DNA from: Paraburkholderia sp.
Lineage (GTDB): Bacteria; Pseudomonadota; Gammaproteobacteria; Burkholderiales; Burkholderiaceae
Direction of reading: 5' to 3'
DNA length: 64,000 nt
Assembly (NCBI RefSeq): GCF_028283785.1
Contig: NZ_JAPWKB010000013.1
Location: 372,001 to 436,000 of the forward strand
In this document: one piece after another, positions 34,164-42,492 of the stretch
Layout: every line of letters begins with the position of its first letter
Numbering within the stretch: position 1 is the stretch's first letter
Position numbers and translations under genes: made by a program
The notes under the pieces: generated by a model
What the model saw: only the letters and a program-made list of their open reading frames with translations
Databases searched by the model: none
What the model was told of the DNA's origin: nothing

Positions 34164-34185
34164 AACGGCGTAGCGACACGCCGTT
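34164..34185. other. Hairpin between ligA and the AAHS transporter gene
   Basis: AACGGCG and CGCCGTT form a 7-bp stem with an 8-base loop in the 123-base gap. It may attenuate readthrough from ligBA into the transporter or stabilise the upstream mRNA end. Confidence 0.4.
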
Positions 34186-34201
34186 CTTCACGCGTTAGCG
34201 C

Positions 34202-34561
34202 TTAAACCGCATCAGGTACCTTGCGCGTCTTCAGAAACGCTTCAAGCGTTTCACCGCGCATGCTGGCGTACATTCCGAGGTTGGTGATCTTCACCACGCG
34301 CGCGAATTTTTCCAGCACGAAGAAGCACACGCCGTACTGCACGAGACCGAGCCAGTCGGTGTTATCGACCAGCGTGCGCTCTTCCTCGGTCAGTTTGGCG
34401 AGGTCGTATGCAGCTTGACGTTCTTCGAGCCAGCGCGTGCGCGCAGGCGCTTCACGCATCATCCAGAAGAAGCGGTTCAGGCGCATCGCCTTCATGCTCT
34501 GACGGATATCGAACGGGTACGTGCCCGTCAATTCCTCGACGCCGATCAGTTGCGGATTCAT
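34202..34561 (-). CDS. ligA: Protocatechuate 4,5-dioxygenase alpha subunit (LigA-like)
   Basis: 119-residue small subunit of an extradiol type II (LigAB) dioxygenase. It forms the lid of the active site in the alpha2beta2 enzyme. The family pattern is clear: the GTYPFDIRQSMKAMRLNRFF start, then LTEEERTLVDNTDWLGLVQYG and the end MRGETLEAFLKTRKVP. The start ATG overlaps the ligB stop (ATGA), showing coupled synthesis of the two subunits. An in-frame upstream extension overlaps ligB and is not real. Whether the enzyme prefers protocatechuate or gallate is uncertain. Confidence 0.94.
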   Translation of the reverse strand: MNPQLIGVEELTGTYPFDIRQSMKAMRLNRFFWMMREAPARTRWLEERQAAYDLAKLTEEERTLVDNTDWLGLVQYGVCFFVLEKFARVVKITNLGMYASMRGETLEAFLKTRKVPDAV

Positions 34562-35403
34562 GCCGACACCTCGTCTTCGTAGATCGTCACAGCCATCGCA
34601 GTGCTGGTTGCGAGGTAGTAGCTGCGGTGCAGTTCGCGAATCTTCGAACCAAGCGCGCCGCGCATTGCGAGCCACATGATCGTTTCGACGCTTTCCGCGC
34701 CACCGAGACGCACGTAATCGACGTGCTTCATCGCCGCGAGACGTTGCGGATCGTTCACGATCAGATCGAGAAACTCCATGTCCCAGTCGGTGTTGTTGAA
34801 GCCGCTGCGTTCGCCATGTACCTGATGCGACAGACCGCCGGTGCCCACCACCACCACGTCCAGATCCTGATCGAACGATTCGATCGCGCGGCGCATCGCC
34901 TGACCCAGCCGGTAGCAGCGGTTCGCGGTCGGCAGCGGATACTGCAACACGTTGACTTCCATCGGCACCAGCGCCATCGGCCAGCCGCCCTGATGCGGCA
35001 GCATCAGCGACAGCGGCGAATTACAGCCGTGATCGAGCGGACGGTCCTGGAACACGGTCAGGTCGAACTCGTCGTTGACCAGTTGTTCGGCGATATGAAT
35101 CGCCAGATCCGGATGACCGGCGATGTCCGGCAGCGGACGCTTGCCCGCGCCTTCGTCGGCGAATTCGTGGTTGCCGGACACGCCGAGCGCGAACGTCGGA
35201 TAGCAATCGAAAAAGAAGCTGTTGGCGTGATCGTTGTAGAACATCACCATCACATCGGGCTTACGCTCCGCCAGCCATTTGGCCACCGGTTCATATCCGG
35301 CAAACAGCGGCGCCCATGCGGGTTCGTTCTGTTTGCCCTTGTCGTATGCCATGCCAATCGTCGGTACATGCGACGTACCGATGCCGCCAATAATTCTTGC
35401 CAT
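34558..35403 (-). CDS. ligB: Protocatechuate 4,5-dioxygenase beta subunit (LigB-like)
   Basis: 281-residue catalytic subunit, cleaving the ring of protocatechuate (or gallate) between C4 and C5 with non-haem Fe(II). Iron ligands His12 (GTSHVP), His59 (YNDHAN) and Glu240 (AESVETIMW) and the acid-base His193 (GGLSHQVHG) keep the same relative spacing as in Sphingobium LigB. GGAAGAGA precedes the ATG at 35403. A longer open frame upstream runs into the promoter and is rejected. First gene of the ligBA(-transporter) unit, divergent from a GntR gene. Genes for the later steps (semialdehyde dehydrogenase, PDC hydrolase, aldolase) are absent here. Confidence 0.95.
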   Translation of the reverse strand: MARIIGGIGTSHVPTIGMAYDKGKQNEPAWAPLFAGYEPVAKWLAERKPDVMVMFYNDHANSFFFDCYPTFALGVSGNHEFADEGAGKRPLPDIAGHPDLAIHIAEQLVNDEFDLTVFQDRPLDHGCNSPLSLMLPHQGGWPMALVPMEVNVLQYPLPTANRCYRLGQAMRRAIESFDQDLDVVVVGTGGLSHQVHGERSGFNNTDWDMEFLDLIVNDPQRLAAMKHVDYVRLGGAESVETIMWLAMRGALGSKIRELHRSYYLATSTAMAVTIYEDEVSA

Positions 35404-35481
35404 TTCGATCTCTTCCGTCACTTCATGCAGCGCGCACCTTGCGCACCGTTCGGATGGGTGGCTGCCAACTACGACACAGCG

Positions 35482-35500
35482 ATCCCAACCTTCTTGGGAT
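35482..35500. promoter_or_regulatory. Inverted repeat in the ligB/gntR divergent region
   Basis: ATCCCAA-N5-TTGGGAT, a perfect 7-bp inverted repeat 79 bases upstream of ligB within the 401-base gap 35404-35804. Part of the same sequence (GTATCCC) recurs inverted at about 35641. The gap is otherwise AT-mixed and contains no gene I can support. Candidate site for the LysR or GntR regulator next door. Confidence 0.5.
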
Positions 35501-35804
35501 ACAAAGATATAAAGTGCGAACCGTTCCAGACAGTGCGGGAAAACCCCATGGAAACGTATAAATATTGCCGGTAAAGCCCTGTAAGGTGCATTTCCGGACC
35601 GTCTTGCAACGCTGAAAGCCGCATGGCATCTGGCGCGTTTGGTATCCCGAGCGAGCAAAGTGCCCGAATATCGCAGCGTCGATGTAGAACTTGCCGATAA
35701 ATAAAACAGATGCCACTGAAAACAAGTCGCAAGCCCGTGGAAACCGCGTGGTGCAAGCGTTGACGCGTCGCTATACTGGCAGCCATCGACCGATGCGGAT
35801 AACC

Positions 35805-36506
35805 ATGAACGAGACGACCCAGCAAGCGATTGTTCAGACGTTGCGGGAAAAGATTCTTTCCGGTGAACTCTCGCCCGGCCAGCGGCTCGTGGAAGCGCAA
35901 CTCTCGCAGTGGCTCGGCGTGTCGCGCACGCCGCTGCGTTACGCGTTGAGTGTGCTGTCGTCGGAGGGGCTGCTCGATCGTTCCGGCGCGCGCGGTTACG
36001 TGGTGCGGCGTTTCAGCGTGCGCGACGTACTGAACGCGATCGACGTGCGCGGCGTGCTCGAAGGTCTCGCGGCGCGCTCGGTTGCGGAAGATGGCGTCGG
36101 TGTCGAACTGGCTGCCGCGCTGCAGTCCTGTCTGCGCGAAGGCGACGAAATTTTCGGCAACGGTCATCTGAAAGAAGGCGACGACGTCCGCTACGCGGAC
36201 ATGAATGGCCGCTTCCATGCGCTGATCGTCGATGCGGCGCGCAACGCGGCCATCAGTGCGGCATTAAGCCTGAACGACAAGATTCCGTTCGTATCGCCAT
36301 TTACGATCGCCTTCGACGAAGCTGCGCGCGAGCGCCAGTTTCTGATGCTGTCGTACGCGCACCGGCAACATCACGCGATCGCCGATGCATTGCTCAAAGG
36401 CGAAGGCGCGCGCGTCGAAGCATTGATGAAAGAGCACACGCATATTTCGAAGGAAAGTCTGAATCTGTCGCTGCCGGCGCTGCATCTGATCGCGGGCGCG
36501 GCGTGA
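35805..36506 (+). CDS. GntR-family regulator (FadR/FCD subfamily)
   Basis: About 233 residues. The N-terminal winged HTH (about 6-70: AIVQTLREKILSGELSPGQRL ... SRTPLRYALSVLSSEGLLDR) is followed by an all-helical FCD effector domain (from about 80) with the metal/carboxylate-binding Asp/His pattern DMNGRFHALIVDAARN and HHAIADALLKGEG. ATG at 35793 is an alternative start. It is divergent from ligBA and head-to-tail with the LysR gene, so it probably controls this aromatic-acid cluster in response to an organic-acid ligand. Confidence 0.88.
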   Translation: MNETTQQAIVQTLREKILSGELSPGQRLVEAQLSQWLGVSRTPLRYALSVLSSEGLLDRSGARGYVVRRFSVRDVLNAIDVRGVLEGLAARSVAEDGVGVELAAALQSCLREGDEIFGNGHLKEGDDVRYADMNGRFHALIVDAARNAAISAALSLNDKIPFVSPFTIAFDEAARERQFLMLSYAHRQHHAIADALLKGEGARVEALMKEHTHISKESLNLSLPALHLIAGAA

Positions 36507-36618
36507 ACGGACATGTGCGTGTGCGTGTGTTCATACGCTTATTCATGCATTTCCGCATGCATACGTTGATGCCATTTTTCGCCTCTATTTCGCTTCGTCA
36601 AACCTGGCCGTCCCATCC

Positions 36619-37866
36619 GTGAGTAGCAAAGAACTTCTGAATCTGGCGCAATTACGCGCGTTTCGTCTGGTCGCCGATACCGGCAGCGCCACGCGCGCGG
36701 CAGCCGCGCTATTTCGCGCGCAATCGGCGGTGACGCGTTCGGTGCAGGAACTCGAATCGGCGCTGGGCGAACCGCTGTTCGATCGCAAACCGTCGGGGAT
36801 GTTGCCCACGCCCGTCGGTCGCGCGGTGTTGCAACGTTGCGACCGGATCTTTGCGGAACTCGAAGAACTCGCGCAGTGGTGTTCGGCGCGGCAAACGCGA
36901 CGACGCCCGGCCGTGGAAGGCGCATTACCTGCGTATCTGCTCAATACCCGCCGGCTGCAACTATTCATCGCACTGGCGCGACACCGGCATATGCCGAGTG
37001 CGGCCAAGACCTTCGGCATCAGCCAGCCTGCGGTGAGTACCGCGATTCGCGTGCTCGAAAGCGGCTCCGGCCTAAGCCTGTTTCACCGCAGTCCGCGCGG
37101 CATTCTGCTGACCGCCGAAGGCGAGACGTTTCTGCTTCACGTGCGGCGTGCGCTCAACGAATTGCGCCACGTCCCCGACGATATCGCCGCATTGCACGGC
37201 AGCATTCAGGGCGCGGTCACGGTCGGCGCATTGCCGCTTGGCCGCACGCTGATCCTGCCGAAAGCCATCGCGCGAATGACGGCGCAAAACCCGGGCGTGC
37301 GCGTGGTGACGGACGAAAGCGCTTATGAAGCGCTGGTGGCGGGTTTGCGCGCGGGCGATATCGATTTTATTCTCGGTGCACTGCGCGACAACGATGCGAC
37401 GAGCGGACTCAAGAACGAGCGCCTGATGTCGGAAGATATGGTCGTGCTGGTGCGCCACGATCATCCGCTGACGCGGGTTCGAGAGTTGAGCATCATGGAT
37501 CTACGCGATGCACAATGGATCTTGCCGCGCAGCAATGCACCGGCACGCGGCCTGTTCGAAACGCAGTTCAAGCGGATCAAGGTCAAGCCGCCGCTGCCCA
37601 CGGTCGAAACCGCCGATCTCGCGGTGATTCGCGGCCTGCTATTGAATACCGACATGGTCGCGGCACTGTCCGCACAGCAGTTGCACTACGAATGCCAGTC
37701 GGGCCAACTCGCGGTACTCGACGTGAAATTGCACAATACGCGGCGCGATATCGGCTTGACGGTGCGGGCGGCTGGCACGCCTTCGCCCGCGGCGCGCGCG
37801 TTGATCGATGCGATCCGTTTATCGGTTGTCGATGTAACGCGGACGGTGAGCACGGTCGAGAGTTGA
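36619..37866 (+). CDS. LysR-family regulator with two N-terminal HTH domains
   Basis: 415 residues, about 110 longer than a normal LysR protein. The extra length is a second LysR HTH. HTH-1 is at about 7-65 (LAQLRAFRLVADTGSATRAA ... GEPLFDRKPSGMLPTPVG) and HTH-2 at about 109-168 (RRLQLFIALARHRHMPSAAK ... LSLFHRSPRGILLTAEG), each with its own linker helix. A single LysR substrate domain follows from about 195 (GSIQGAVTVGALPLGRTLIL). The start is GTG. Its place between the ligBA/gntR divergon and the methyltransferase/esterase genes suggests that it regulates aromatic-acid use. One protein covering four DNA-contacting helices per dimer would favour long or tandem operators. Confidence 0.9.
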   Translation: MSSKELLNLAQLRAFRLVADTGSATRAAAALFRAQSAVTRSVQELESALGEPLFDRKPSGMLPTPVGRAVLQRCDRIFAELEELAQWCSARQTRRRPAVEGALPAYLLNTRRLQLFIALARHRHMPSAAKTFGISQPAVSTAIRVLESGSGLSLFHRSPRGILLTAEGETFLLHVRRALNELRHVPDDIAALHGSIQGAVTVGALPLGRTLILPKAIARMTAQNPGVRVVTDESAYEALVAGLRAGDIDFILGALRDNDATSGLKNERLMSEDMVVLVRHDHPLTRVRELSIMDLRDAQWILPRSNAPARGLFETQFKRIKVKPPLPTVETADLAVIRGLLLNTDMVAALSAQQLHYECQSGQLAVLDVKLHNTRRDIGLTVRAAGTPSPAARALIDAIRLSVVDVTRTVSTVES

Positions 37867-37933
37867 ATCTACGTTGCCTGCACAACTATCGCGGGCATGT
37901 CGCACTCAAACGCACCATCACAGAGGAAAGCCG

Positions 37934-38602
37934 ATGAATCAGCCACAGTGGACCGACATAGACGCCTATCTGAACAGCAAGCTACTGGCCGACGACGCTA
38001 CGCTCGATGCCGCATTGACCGACAGCGAAGCAGCCTGCCTGCCGTCGATCGGCGTTGCGCCGAATCAGGGAAAAATGCTGAACCTGATGGCGCAGATGAA
38101 CGGCGCGCGCCGGATTCTCGAAGTGGGCACTTTGGGCGGATACAGCACGATCTGGCTCGCACGCGCGTTGCCTGAAGATGGCCGCCTGATTTCACTCGAA
38201 CTCAATCCCGACTATGCGGCCGTCGCGCGGCGCAATCTCGAACGTGCGGACGTGTCGAATCGGGTGTCGGTGGTGGTCGGTCCGGCGAAACAGAGTCTCG
38301 AAACGCTGCTGGCCGACAAGGTCGAACCGTTCGATATGGTCTTTCTCGACGCCGACAAGAAAAGCTATCCGGACTATCTGCGGTTGTCGCTTGCGTTGTG
38401 CCGGCCAGGCAGCGTGATTATCAGCGACAACGTGATTCGCCGTGGCCGCATCGCCGATCGCTCCGGCACCGATCCTGACGTCGTCGGTCTTCACACGTTC
38501 TTCGACATGCTCGGCACGAATCCGCGCCTGCAATCGACCGCTGTACAAACGGTCGGCGCAAAAGGCTGGGACGGCTTTTCGATAACGCGGGTCTCGGCAT
38601 AG
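37934..38602 (+). CDS. SAM-dependent O-methyltransferase (catechol/caffeoyl-CoA type)
   Basis: 222-residue class I methyltransferase of the Methyltransf_3 family, which methylates vicinal hydroxyls of catechols using a divalent metal. SAM-binding motif I is EVGTLGGYSTIWLARAL (about 64-80), the acidic residue follows in LISLELNPDY, and the metal-binding run is FLDADKKSYPDYL (Asp-Ala-Asp) and ISDNVIRRGRI. The start ATG at 37934 has GAGGAAAG upstream. It is downstream of and co-directional with the double-HTH LysR. In this cluster it could methylate gallate/protocatechuate-type diols or detoxify catechols. Confidence 0.9.
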   Translation: MNQPQWTDIDAYLNSKLLADDATLDAALTDSEAACLPSIGVAPNQGKMLNLMAQMNGARRILEVGTLGGYSTIWLARALPEDGRLISLELNPDYAAVARRNLERADVSNRVSVVVGPAKQSLETLLADKVEPFDMVFLDADKKSYPDYLRLSLALCRPGSVIISDNVIRRGRIADRSGTDPDVVGLHTFFDMLGTNPRLQSTAVQTVGAKGWDGFSITRVSA

Positions 38603-38763
38603 GCGTGGCTTTGCGAGTGCGCGTTAAGCGGGTGCCTTTCAATCTGCCAAGACGCGGCAAGCGAACGTAACGCGCCGACACAGCGGCATCCGGCAAGTTC
38701 GTTATATTCGTGGATAGTTGGCACTCCCGCGATCACTTAGGGCAACGCGCTTCTCCACGAAAA

Positions 38764-40410
38764 ATGCAGACACACTCTCTACGCACGCTGCTCGCAACCA
38801 CGGCTATTTTCTGCGCGTGTCAAAGCGCCTTTGCGGGCCACGACAATAGCGCCGCAGCGAGCGCTTGCGCATCGCTCGACACGCTATCCGTTCCCGCCGA
38901 AGCAATCGGCCTGCCGACCGGCGGTGCATCGATAACATCGGCGCAATGGATGCGCGCCGACGCCAAATCGAATGACGACGGTGAATTTTGCAAGGTACTC
39001 GGCGCGATTCATCCGGTCGACCGGAGCGCACCCGATATCAACTTCGAAGTCAATCTGCCGACGAACTGGAATCACAAGGCATTGCAGCTTGGCGGCTTCG
39101 GACTGGACGGTATGATCGTCAGCGGCTTGCATGGCTACATGGGCGCGTCGCGCGACTTGCCGACACCGCTCACGCAAGGCTATGTCACCTACGGTAGCGA
39201 TTCCGGCCATCAAAGCAAAGGGCCCGGACTCGGCGATGCATCGTGGGCCGCCAATAGCGAAGCATTTCACAACTTCGGCGGCGACCAGATCAAGAAGACG
39301 CATGACGTCGCGATTGCGCTGATGCAAAAGCGCTACGGCGCCAGGCCCGCGCACTCGTATTTCCTTGGCGGCTCGCAAGGCGGCCATGAAGGCTTCATCG
39401 CCGTTCAACGTTTTCCGCAAGACTACGACGGTGTCGTGTCGCAATTCCCCGCTTACGATCCGGCGATGATTCACCTCGGCGCAAATGCGTTGTCGAAAGC
39501 GATCTATGCGAATTCGGGCGCAGGATGGATCAGTCCCGCCAAAACGAAAACACTCGTCAATGCGGTCTATCAGGCATGCGATGCGCTGGACGGGGTGAAG
39601 GACGGCATCATCAGCAACGTGGCGGCCTGCGAAAAAGCCTTCACGATCGACACGCTCAAATCGACACTGCGTTGCCCCGGCGGCGTGGATACGGGTAATA
39701 GCTGCTTGTCCGATGCGCAGATTACGACAGTGCGCAAACTCAATTCGCCGTTCAAGCTGAACTTCGCATTGGCCGATGGACAGACGACGTATCCGCGCTG
39801 GCCGATCCTCGAAGGCGCTACCTTCGACTTCAATAATTTCGGCCGCAGTGCAACGCCTTCGCATCCGCCGCGCTTTGGCGACGCGTTCCAGTATCAGATT
39901 TCCGATACGACGGTGCGCTACATTTTCACGGGCGATCTTAAGCTCGATTCGATCGACACGTTCACGCCGGATGCGTATCAGTCGCAAATCGTTGCCGCTT
40001 CAACGGTATTGAATACGTCGAGTGCGGATATTTCGGCGTTCAAAGCGCGTGGCGGAAAACTGTTGATGATGCACGGCACGGTCGACGATTCGATCACGCC
40101 GTACAACACGATCAACTACTACGACCGGCTGGTCACGCAATTCGGACAGCACTCGCTCGATGAATTCGTGCGTTTCTATCTGGTGCCCGGCATGGGTCAT
40201 GGTAGCGGTGTGTTCTCGCTGCAATGGGATCCGCTTGGCGCACTCGATGCATGGGTAACAGAAAGCAAAGCACCCGAAACGCTGATCGGCACAGACGGTA
40301 ATCGCGGTGCGAACAGAAGCCGCCCGCTGTGCGTCTATCCCGCATGGCCGCGTTATAACGGCACGGGCGACGTCAATGCGGCATCGAGCTTTAACTGCAC
40401 GAAGTCCTGA
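38764..40410 (+). CDS. Secreted tannase/feruloyl-esterase family hydrolase
   Basis: 548 residues with a Sec signal (MQTHSLRTLLATTAIFCACQSAFA). The mature enzyme belongs to the tannase family (PF07519), which hydrolyses gallate, ferulate or related aryl esters outside the cytoplasm. Catalytic Ser204 (LGGSQGGHEGF), Asp441/442 (GTVDDSITPYN) and His479 (GMGHGSG) are in place, as are GDGVKDGIISN-like lid/calcium-loop residues (DALDGVKDGIISN). The cysteines that normally flank Ser and His (CS-D-HC disulfide) are both glycine here. It is last in the aromatic cluster; its acid product could feed the AAHS transporter and LigAB. Confidence 0.88.
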   Translation: MQTHSLRTLLATTAIFCACQSAFAGHDNSAAASACASLDTLSVPAEAIGLPTGGASITSAQWMRADAKSNDDGEFCKVLGAIHPVDRSAPDINFEVNLPTNWNHKALQLGGFGLDGMIVSGLHGYMGASRDLPTPLTQGYVTYGSDSGHQSKGPGLGDASWAANSEAFHNFGGDQIKKTHDVAIALMQKRYGARPAHSYFLGGSQGGHEGFIAVQRFPQDYDGVVSQFPAYDPAMIHLGANALSKAIYANSGAGWISPAKTKTLVNAVYQACDALDGVKDGIISNVAACEKAFTIDTLKSTLRCPGGVDTGNSCLSDAQITTVRKLNSPFKLNFALADGQTTYPRWPILEGATFDFNNFGRSATPSHPPRFGDAFQYQISDTTVRYIFTGDLKLDSIDTFTPDAYQSQIVAASTVLNTSSADISAFKARGGKLLMMHGTVDDSITPYNTINYYDRLVTQFGQHSLDEFVRFYLVPGMGHGSGVFSLQWDPLGALDAWVTESKAPETLIGTDGNRGANRSRPLCVYPAWPRYNGTGDVNAASSFNCTKS

Positions 40411-40453
40411 TGCACGCAGCGTCATCCGTCCGATACGGATGACGCTGCGATTC

Positions 40454-41284
40454 TTAGTGTGAAGCCGGAATCAGATACGGCGTGCCGTCGACATCGTCAC
40501 GGACCACGCGCACGGGAAGTCCGAAGCATTGCTCGATTACGGCTTCATTGACGACTTGATGCGGGGCGCCTTCCGCAATCAATCGTCCGTCGGACAGAAA
40601 AATCATTCGGTCCGCATAGCGCGCGGCAAGATTGCAGTCATGCGCGATCGCCAATGCGCCAATGCCCCATGTCCGCGTCAACGCCTTCACAGTCGAAAAG
40701 AGCTTGTGCTGATGCACGAGATCGAGCGCGGCCGTCGGTTCGTCGAGCAACAGAAAACGTCGCGCCTTGTCGAAGCTATCAGCGTCAGGCGGCAGCCAGA
40801 GTTGCGCCAGCGTTCTGGCGAACTGCGCGCGCGCCAGTTCGCCACCGGACAAAGTCGTCACGTCACGCGTTTTAAGGTGCGCCACACCGGCCAGACCCAG
40901 TACTTCGTCGATGACGATGTCAGGACCCGAGCGACGGCTGGCGCGTGACAGATGCGGATAGCGTCCTATCGAAACCAGTTCTTCGACGCGAATCGGAAAG
41001 GTATTCTGAAACGATTGCGACAGTACCGCGCGCGTGCGCGCGAGCCGGTCCGCCGGAATCGATGTAATGGGTTCGTCGTTTAGCAGCGTCGTGCCGCTAT
41101 AGCCGGACAGTTTGCGGATCGACGGCATACTGAAATCGCCGGCCAGCGCTTTGAGCAAAGTACTTTTACCCGCACCGTTGCGTCCAAGCACGACAGTGAA
41201 TTCGCCCGGCCGAACCGCTAGCGAAACGTGATCGATAACGGAACGATCGCCGTATCTCACGCAGACATCCTTGACTTCGAGCAT
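40454..41284 (-). CDS. hmuV: Haem ABC transporter ATPase HmuV
   Basis: 276-residue ATPase of the haem importer. Walker A is GRNGAGKST, the Q-loop region VLSQSFQNTFPIRVEELVSIGRYPH is typical of HmuV/FecE-like enzymes, signature LSGGELARAQFARTLAQLW, Walker B FLLLDEPTAALDLVHQ and H-loop AHDCN. The ATG at 41284 was chosen; the open frame extends into hmuU but lacks homology. It is 47 bases after the hmuU stop and is the last gene of hmuRSTUV, pumping haem from HmuT through HmuU. Confidence 0.94.
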   Translation of the reverse strand: MLEVKDVCVRYGDRSVIDHVSLAVRPGEFTVVLGRNGAGKSTLLKALAGDFSMPSIRKLSGYSGTTLLNDEPITSIPADRLARTRAVLSQSFQNTFPIRVEELVSIGRYPHLSRASRRSGPDIVIDEVLGLAGVAHLKTRDVTTLSGGELARAQFARTLAQLWLPPDADSFDKARRFLLLDEPTAALDLVHQHKLFSTVKALTRTWGIGALAIAHDCNLAARYADRMIFLSDGRLIAEGAPHQVVNEAVIEQCFGLPVRVVRDDVDGTPYLIPASH

Positions 41285-41331
41285 TCGCGCCCTCTCGACT
41301 ATTTTGCGTTGGTATGAGTCGTCACGCGTTC

Positions 41332-42468
41332 TTAGACACCGAGACGTTCGCGATTGCGAAGAATCAACGCGAGGAAGAACGGGCCGCCGATCAATGCCGT
41401 CAGAATGCCGAGCGGAATCTCCGCCGGTGCGGCAATGGTGCGCGCGGCGAGATCGGACAATACCGTCAGGGTGGCGCCGAACAGCATCGATCCAGGCAAC
41501 ACCCAACGTTGATCGGAACCGCACACGAGCCGCACGCAATGCGGCGCGACAAGTCCAATAAAGCCGATCTGCCCGGTGCATGAAACGATTGCGCCTACAC
41601 TCAGTGCCGCCGCGATCAATACCGCGTGCTTCACGCGATGCACCGGCACGCCGAGGTGATGCGCCTCCATTTCACCGAGTTGCATCACGTTGAGCGCACG
41701 ACTGCTTCTACCGATCAGCACGACGCCAACGGCGACGACCGGCAGCAGCAGAAGTATGGTGTGCCACTGCACGCCCGCGAGACTGCCCAGACTCCAGAAC
41801 GTCAGCGAACGCAATTGCGAATCCGATGCGACGTAAGTCATCACGCCGATCATCGCCCCGGCCAGTGCGTTCAATGCAATGCCCGATAACAGCAGCACCG
41901 GCAGCACGAGTCGCCCGCGACTGGCTGAAAGCCGGTACACGAGCGCGGTAACCGCCAGTGCGCCCCCGAATGCCGCTACTGCGGTGACGCTGTCACCGGC
42001 CAGTCCGTAGTGCGACAACAGCCACGGACCGCAGACGATAGCTAGCGACGCGCCGAGTGCCGCACCGCTGGAAATGCCGATCAAGCCAGGGTCGGCCAGC
42101 GGGTTTCGCATCAGTGCCTGCAACGCACTCCCCGCTGCGCCGAAGCCACCGCCGACGATCAATGCCAGCACGACACGCGGTAGACGGATCGACAGCAACA
42201 CGGCGCGAGCCTGTTCGAGTGCGTTGCTATCGACGCCGGGTACCGGCGTCGCCCACACGTTCAACGCCGCCATGAGTTGCGCAAGCGATATCCGGTATGC
42301 ACCGAAGCACACCGCTGCGAGACTCGACGCGCAAAGCAGCGCGGCGAGTGCAATCATCACGACGACCGGATTACGCGCCCCGCCCGACTTCGGGATCGCG
42401 CGTGTGTCGCGCGATCTGGCGGTGGCTTGCGGCGCGGTTTCGGGAATCGATATCTTCTCGGTACTCAT
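41332..42468 (-). CDS. hmuU: Haem ABC transporter permease HmuU (FecCD family)
   Basis: 378-residue inner-membrane permease with ten predicted spans after a 30-residue polar N-terminus. FecCD features include LPRVVLALIVGGGFGAAGSALQALMRNPLADPGLIGISSGAALGAS (read in overlapping parts), the coupling-loop GEMEAHHLGVPVHRVK and the end LAARTIAAPAEIPLGILTALIGGPFFLALI. It lies 24 bases after hmuT and 47 bases before hmuV. As a dimer it forms the haem channel. Confidence 0.94.
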   Translation of the reverse strand: MSTEKISIPETAPQATARSRDTRAIPKSGGARNPVVVMIALAALLCASSLAAVCFGAYRISLAQLMAALNVWATPVPGVDSNALEQARAVLLSIRLPRVVLALIVGGGFGAAGSALQALMRNPLADPGLIGISSGAALGASLAIVCGPWLLSHYGLAGDSVTAVAAFGGALAVTALVYRLSASRGRLVLPVLLLSGIALNALAGAMIGVMTYVASDSQLRSLTFWSLGSLAGVQWHTILLLLPVVAVGVVLIGRSSRALNVMQLGEMEAHHLGVPVHRVKHAVLIAAALSVGAIVSCTGQIGFIGLVAPHCVRLVCGSDQRWVLPGSMLFGATLTVLSDLAARTIAAPAEIPLGILTALIGGPFFLALILRNRERLGV

Positions 42469-42492
42469 GGCTCTTTCCTTGCTCGCTCGCAG

